NCBI GenBank assembly: GCA_000310025.1
Contig: FN649744.1
Location: 1,833,306 to 1,856,599, forward strand
DNA from: Ectocarpus siliculosus
Lineage: Eukaryota; Sar; Phaeophyceae; Ectocarpales; Ectocarpaceae
DNA length: 23,294 bases
Direction: 5' to 3'
The position numbers and the translations under genes were made by a program. Below the pieces are notes generated by a model, which saw nothing but the letters and a program-made list of their open reading frames with translations, ran no database searches and was not told the origin of the DNA. Shown here piece after piece: positions 18,802-23,294 of this stretch (the first letter of the stretch is position 1; each line of letters begins with the position of its first letter).

Positions 18802-18950
18802 TGTACATACAGCAGGAGCTGCTTTTGTTCTGTTGTTGCAGCTTTCTGCATAGCTCTTTTGTGGTGCGAAAACTAGCATTTATTGTTTGTTGTTGTTGAT
18901 GTGCGGACGAGAGGACGAGAGTGGTAGGCAAAAAAAGCAGTACGTACCTG
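18802..18950. repeat. Block A, copy 1
   Basis: This copy contains TGTACATACAGCAG, GGAGCTGCTTTT and GCGGACGAGAGGACGAGAGT, and ends AGCAGTACGTACC. A second copy lies at 22126-22281 in the same orientation, 3.3 kb downstream. Confidence 0.8.
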
Positions 18951-19051
18951 CAAATCTCCGGCAACTGCCAGCAGTTCTGGGTAGCTGAGACGATTTCAAG
19001 ACCTGTCACAGTCGTTTGAGCAGCTATCGCTCGCGGAGGGGCGATAACCAG
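18950..19051. repeat. ~100-base direct repeat, copy 2
   Basis: This is the second copy of 18401-18501. It directly follows block A and directly precedes block B copy 1. Confidence 0.85.
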
Positions 19052-20190
19052 TGATTTTACGACTATAGTGACCGTTGTACACATGCGGTGGCTGCTGTTA
19101 TGCTCGGAAGATGCTGCAAAGGTCATAAAAAGGTTATCGTCTCTGTCGCTTTGGATGCACGCCGTGCTCGCGTAGGAGATGCGCATTCCTCATTTTTCCT
19201 CTGTGCCGATATCCATGAAGAAAAGCAACGGCAGCACGGTTGAAGATACAGACAACAGACGGTCCGCCATAGTTTTTTTTTCTTCCCTTACATGCATGGA
19301 TGGGTGGTAAAGCATCGTAAGCGTGTTGCTGCCTTACTTACCTTTAGTGTGCTGCGTAGTCGTAATTTGAGCGATAAGGGGTAGATGGCAGGACAATCTT
19401 ATTTGCGTAGTGAGGTTTGACAACTGGTCGTTCGTGGAACGGTGCGCGTCTATCGCGACGGCAAGCGTATGCATTGAGAAAATAGTTCGTCCGTGGTGCT
19501 TCTCGTCATCATTTTCTATTTCGTTGTCACTTCCTACTTCATACCACAAGTAAGTAAGTGATGAAAGAGAGTCTCCACAGTTAGTTCGGAAACGGCGACT
19601 TTATATATTTATTTGGTTTGTTGCGTTTGTTTGTTGTTGCTGAGCGCACATCGGATGTCGCCGTTCGTTACAGCCTGCGGTGGGCCACAGGGACGAGAGT
19701 GAGTGTCTTCGGTTAAGGTTAGGGTTAGGGTTAGGGTTAGGGTCTCGAGAGTTAATTAATGCCTTCTCTACGTTTTCTTCTGTTGGTGTACGTAGTAGTA
19801 GTAGCACCTGTCTCTCTCTCGCCTATTATCGCCGTTGGGGTCCCAACAACATCGAACGTCAACCAACCGCAATCGTTTTGCTTCTTTCTGAGTACGAGGC
19901 TATTTGTGTAGTACGTACCCGGCTGCTGTATGTGAGGCGATGGGCGCTGCCTCTTTACTTGAAGCAACGGGGGCATGATGGCCCCTATACTGTTTGCTGC
20001 ATGCTGTGCTATGTGACAGCTTCCAGCGGTTCAGAGTGGCGACGGTGGTTTTCGTATGCTCTTTTTTGCCACCTCCCTGAAGCCTGTCGCGTCTGGCTCA
20101 CTTGTCTTTGTCGTCCCTTCGTTTTTTTCTTTTTTTTCTTAACATAGTCTATATTTTATTTTTCAGCTTGCTTTTTGGGGTCCGCCGGTC
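19051..20190. repeat. Block B, copy 1 (~1.14 kb direct duplication)
   Basis: This copy aligns along its length with 20723-21808. Shared landmarks in order are GTGACCGTTGT, AGGTTATCGTCTCTG, CAACAGACGGTCCGCC, GTAGTCGTAATTTGAGCGAT, AATAGTTCGTCCGTGGTGCT, GACGAGAGTGAGTGTCTT, TCCCAACAACATCGAACGTC and CCTGAAGCCTGTCGCGTCTG. Indels break every reading frame shared between the copies, so coding is unlikely. Confidence 0.85.
19710..19743 (+). repeat. Telomere-type repeat insertion in block B copy 1
   Basis: GGTTAA followed by four GGTTAG units and GGT sits between GTGTCTT and CTCGAGAG. In block B copy 2 these two flanks are directly joined (21379 onward), so about 34 bases were inserted here or lost there. 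Confidence 0.9.
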
Positions 20191-20722
20191 ATCCGCCCAC
20201 CACCCATTAGTTCAGTTTTAAATGTTGTTGTTGTTGTTGTTGTCTTCGCATTAAAAACCGTTCCGATCTCTCTCTACCCAGTACCTTCATTTGTCCTTAC
20301 TGATCCAACACTTGACGCGGTCGATTCCCGTGGTCACAGGCTAACTTGCCATAAAGAGGCACGCTAAAACAAACTGGCCACGAAAGGTCCGCAAGTCAAT
20401 AAAAATCAACGACAGATATTCTTTGGAACGGGGTGTTTACTTGCCATGTCTATGACTCTGCAAGTTTCACAATTAATTTTGAAGCTTTTCTGAAGCTAAT
20501 TGAAACAGTAGTGTGAAGGTTCGATATCCGTTCGGTGAGGAATCAATCGCAAATCATGACCCGTCCCCGAGTTTGAGCAGCTTCCGCCTCCTGGGGCCGG
20601 CAAGAGTCGGCCTTCACTGCTGTACCTTGTCTGTTTCGCCATGGGAATGGCCGGTTGATGAACAGCGAAAGAGGGTCCTGCGTGCTGCGTGCCACCACCT
20701 TTTTTTTTTTGCGTTTGTTATT

Positions 20723-21808
20723 GTGATTTTCTTCCTGAGTGACCGTTGTTGTACACAACATGCGGCTGCTGCTGTACACATACGTACTTGCGGTTGCTGC
20801 AGTATATGCTCGGAATGTGCTGAAAAGAAAGGTCGTAAGGTTATCGTCTCTGTTGCTTTGGGCTGCACGCGTTGCTCGCGTAGGCGATGCGCGTCTCCTA
20901 CTTTTTTCCAGTGTCGTTGTCGGCAGCACAGTTAGTTCAAGAGACAAACAACAACAGACGGTCCGCCTTTTTTTGTTTTGCTGCATGCATGGGTGGTATG
21001 CATCGGCACGCGTGTTGCTTCCTTGCCTTGAGTCTGCTGCGTAGTCGTAATTTGAGCGATAAGTAAGGTAGATGGCAGCACAATCTTAGATACTACGTAG
21101 TGAGGTATGATAACCAACAGCTCGTTCGTGCAGCGGTGCGCATCTATGGCGGACGGCAAGCGTATTGCGATAATAGTTCGTCCGTGGTGCTATCGTGCTC
21201 TTTTTAGTTCTCACTTCCTACAACAAGATAGTCCACAGCTCGCACACGGCGACTGACTATATTTGTTTGTTGTTGTGCTTGTTTGCTGTTGCTGAGCCGA
21301 CATCGGATATCGCCGTTCGATACACAACGTGACATCATGTGTGACAGCCTGCGGTGGGCCAGAGGGACGAGAGTGAGTGTCTTCTCGAGAGAGTCAATGC
21401 CTTCTCTTCTCGAGAGAGTCAATGCCTTGTCTTCTCTCCGCTCTCTTCTTTTTGTCTACCTCTCTTTCTCTCTCTCTCGCCTTTCGCCGGTAGGGTCCCA
21501 ACAACATCGAACGTCAACCAACCGCAGTCGTTTCACTTTTTGCTTAGTAAAAGGCTACCCGTGCATCCGGCTGCTGCATGTGAAGCGATGGGCGTTATGC
21601 CAAGCAATGGACTTGGGCCCTACCTAATATTTGCTCCATATGTAGTGCTATGTGAGAGTTTCCAGCGGTCCGGAGCGAGCGGCGACGGTGCTTTTCTTCT
21701 ATGCGCTCTTTTGCCTCCTCCCTGAAGCCTGTCGCGTCTGGCTCGTTTGTTCTCGCTTCTTTCTTTCTTTTGTTTTTCATGCTTTGTTTTTTGGGGTCCC
21801 CCGGTTCC
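20723..21808. repeat. Block B, copy 2 (~1.09 kb direct duplication)
   Basis: This is the second copy of 19051-20190, offset by about 1.65 kb. It lacks the telomere repeat. It carries a local tandem duplication of CTCGAGAGAGTCAATGCCTT at 21384-21428. Confidence 0.85.
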
Positions 21809-21868
21809 TGTGTGCTCATCGGGCGTCTTCTTGGTGTCTACCTTGATTGTTGCCCGCTGCAAAAATCG

Positions 21869-22008
21869 AAAGCTTCAGACAGGCAACGCGACGATACTCG
21901 TCGAGATGCCATACACAATGAATTCATTGCTAATCTGTCTCAGACTCTTTTCTATGATGGAGATGGATTCGTTGTGTCATATTAAGAAGAATAAAAATAA
22001 AAAAACAT
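21869..22008. repeat. Dispersed hairpin-plus-arm repeat, copy 2
   Basis: A hairpin (CGACGA, TAC, TCGTCG; 21889-21903) is followed at 21914 by the same ~90-base arm as at 1561-1649. The hairpin side also aligns with 22500-22551, so the copy links two repeat subfamilies. Confidence 0.75.
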
Positions 22009-22125
22009 CCTGTCGTTACTCTATCGATACCTCACACCCACCCCTACTCACGCCGACGCAGACACAGACAGGCAGACTGAGCTCCTTCGCCTGTGCTGTA
22101 TCTGTTGTTCGTGCGTGCTGAAAAA

Positions 22126-22281
22126 TGTACATACAGCAGCAGCTTACAGCAGCAGGAGCTGCTTTTTGCTTGTTTGTACAGCTTTTCCTGCAGGGATGGC
22201 TCTTGTTGTGCGGCAAGTTGCATTGTTTGTTGTTGATGCGGACGAGAGGACGAGAGTGGTAGGCAAAAGCAGTACGTACCG
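22126..22281. repeat. Block A, copy 2
   Basis: This is the second copy of 18802-18950. It includes TGTACATACAGCAG, AGCAGGAGCTGC, GCGGACGAGAGGACGAGAGT and AGCAGTACGTACC. Confidence 0.8.
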
Positions 22282-22499
22282 TGTTAAAGGGACAGACAGA
22301 GTGCCTACCGTGTGTACAAGGGAAGACAGTGTGTATGTAGACGTTGCATTTCGTGTTTCCCGAGGATCGGATGTATGTGTTGCTTTTTATTGCGTACCCG
22401 CGTCCATCACGACCATTATTGCGTAGTGTGTCGGCTAATTAAGGTCCTTCCCGTTCGTGGTGTCAGCACACGCGCAACACGCGACTAAAATAAAAATAA

Positions 22500-22551
22500 A
22501 AAGCTTGGGACTAGCAACGCCGACGATATTCGTCGGCTTGCTTTCAACAAT
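22500..22551. repeat. Dispersed hairpin repeat, copy 3
   Basis: AAGCTT, then GCAAC and a perfect hairpin (GCCGACGA, TAT, TCGTCGGC; 22519-22537), then CAACAATG. This parallels 21869-21920. Confidence 0.7.
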
Positions 22552-22848
22552 GTACGCATAGAAGCTATACATACTACTTTACTACTTTCCAATTGTCATT
22601 TATGGTCGATCGTAAGGATGACAACCAGGCGCGACCTGCTCGCTGTGATGATGACGAAGAAAATAAGATATGCACACAACTAAAAGAAAATTAAGTTTGT
22701 GGCGGATCGTCGCAGACGTACACAATTAAATCTTAAATTCTATGGGAGGGGCGGCTGGTACGCTTGAAAAATACAAAAATACCCGGCCGGGTGTCTATTC
22801 ATGTAACATGCAGCTGATAACATGCATATGCATCGGTATGCATGCATG

Positions 22849-22925
22849 TACAGCGGGGGCTACGGTTTAAGAGAGCTCACTTTAAGAGAATCGCCGGTTT
22901 AAGAGAGGTCAAAACCTCTTAAACC
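22849..22925. repeat. Repeated GGTTTAAGAGAG motif and hairpin, possible transposon end
   Basis: After TA-CAGCGGGGGCTAC come three versions of TTTAAGAGA (22866, 22881, 22898). The last pairs with CCTCTTAAACC (22915-22925) to form a hairpin. The TA target and CAG start recall pogo-type DNA transposon ends, but the opposite end is not in the readable window. Confidence 0.45.
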
Positions 22926-22932
22926 GAACCTG

Positions 22933-22953
22933 CCCCCCCCCCCCCCCCCCCCC
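22933..22953. repeat. Poly-C tract (21 C)
   Basis: A long C run marks the point beyond which base quality appears to fall. Confidence 0.9.
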
Positions 22954-23294
22954 TGTATAGCCCAATTAAACCCTAACCCCCCCTGGTTGATGTACCACCC
23001 GTCTGTCCCCCCCGTACGTACAAAGAAAAAAGGAAGAAGTAATAAGTGTACCTGACTGAACTGTGGGGGGAACCTAAAAAGGGAGGTTTCCGGGAAATGG
23101 TTTAAGCATGCCTGGAATAACCCGGAAAAAGGCGGGCTGTACCGGGCATAATACCCAGAAATAAATAAGAAATGGGTTTAAAAAACCGGAAATGGGACCC
23201 GACCGGTTTTTCATCAACAGCAAAAAAAATGAAAGAGGGGAGACGGCCCCCTTTTCTTTTTTTTTTTTTAACCCCCTCCGTCCTCTAAGGGCAA
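22954..23294. other. Low-quality contig end, no gene
   Basis: Homopolymer-rich sequence with doubled and tripled bases follows the poly-C tract. I see no gene in it. The AAACCCTAACCCCCC string near 22966-22980 resembles telomere sequence but lies in unreliable bases. Confidence 0.7.

Noticed and set aside
19680-20147. 155-codon frame with an Arg-Leu-Gly-Leu repeat
   Set aside because: The repeat is translated telomere DNA, and the frame is broken in the second copy of block B.
1-23294. CRISPR arrays, bacterial operons, integrated virus genes or rRNA/tRNA genes
   Set aside because: No regular short repeat-spacer pattern, no ribosome-binding-site gene chains, no viral hallmark proteins and no structural RNA signature were found.

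Overview
The window is nuclear DNA of a eukaryote with large, intron-rich genes. It has GT-AG introns of 291 to 2736 bases around exons of 69 to 240 bases, roughly even base composition with GC-rich exons, TTAGGG-type interstitial telomere repeats, and a Golgi-type carbohydrate sulfotransferase next to a heterotrimeric G-protein beta gene. Together these fit a brown alga (an Ectocarpus-like stramenopile) best. That assignment is an inference: no ribosomal RNA or other marker is present, and other stramenopiles are possible.

Two genes can be reconstructed, diverging from a 773-base intergenic region. On the minus strand, three exons (3520-2954, 1001-921, 629-550) encode the first 215 residues plus two bases of a type II membrane sulfotransferase. 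Its remaining exons are lost in unreadable sequence at the left contig end. On the plus strand, nine exons from 4294 to 15031 encode a complete 349-residue G-protein beta subunit with seven WD repeats. All eight of its introns are phase 0. The two genes have no evident functional link beyond the shared upstream region.

The Gbeta introns hold much of the interesting non-coding structure. Introns 1 and 2 have simple repeats next to their acceptors. Intron 2 carries a short telomere-repeat block. Introns 3 and 6 share a dispersed repeat of about 200 bases. Intron 5 has a tandemly duplicated 5' end with a second possible donor. Intron 7 contains an assembly gap that looks artefactual. Intron 8 contains a 764-base element with 42-44-base terminal inverted repeats (MITE-like).

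Downstream of Gbeta (15032-22950) I recognise no gene. About 18.4-22.6 kb is built from diverged duplicated blocks. The clearest is a block of about 1.1 kb present twice in direct orientation, with a telomere-repeat insertion in one copy only. Small hairpin-bearing repeats occur in the same region, and one of these families also occurs inside the first sulfotransferase intron. The first ~425 and last ~340 bases are low-quality read tails that begin at long G or C homopolymers.
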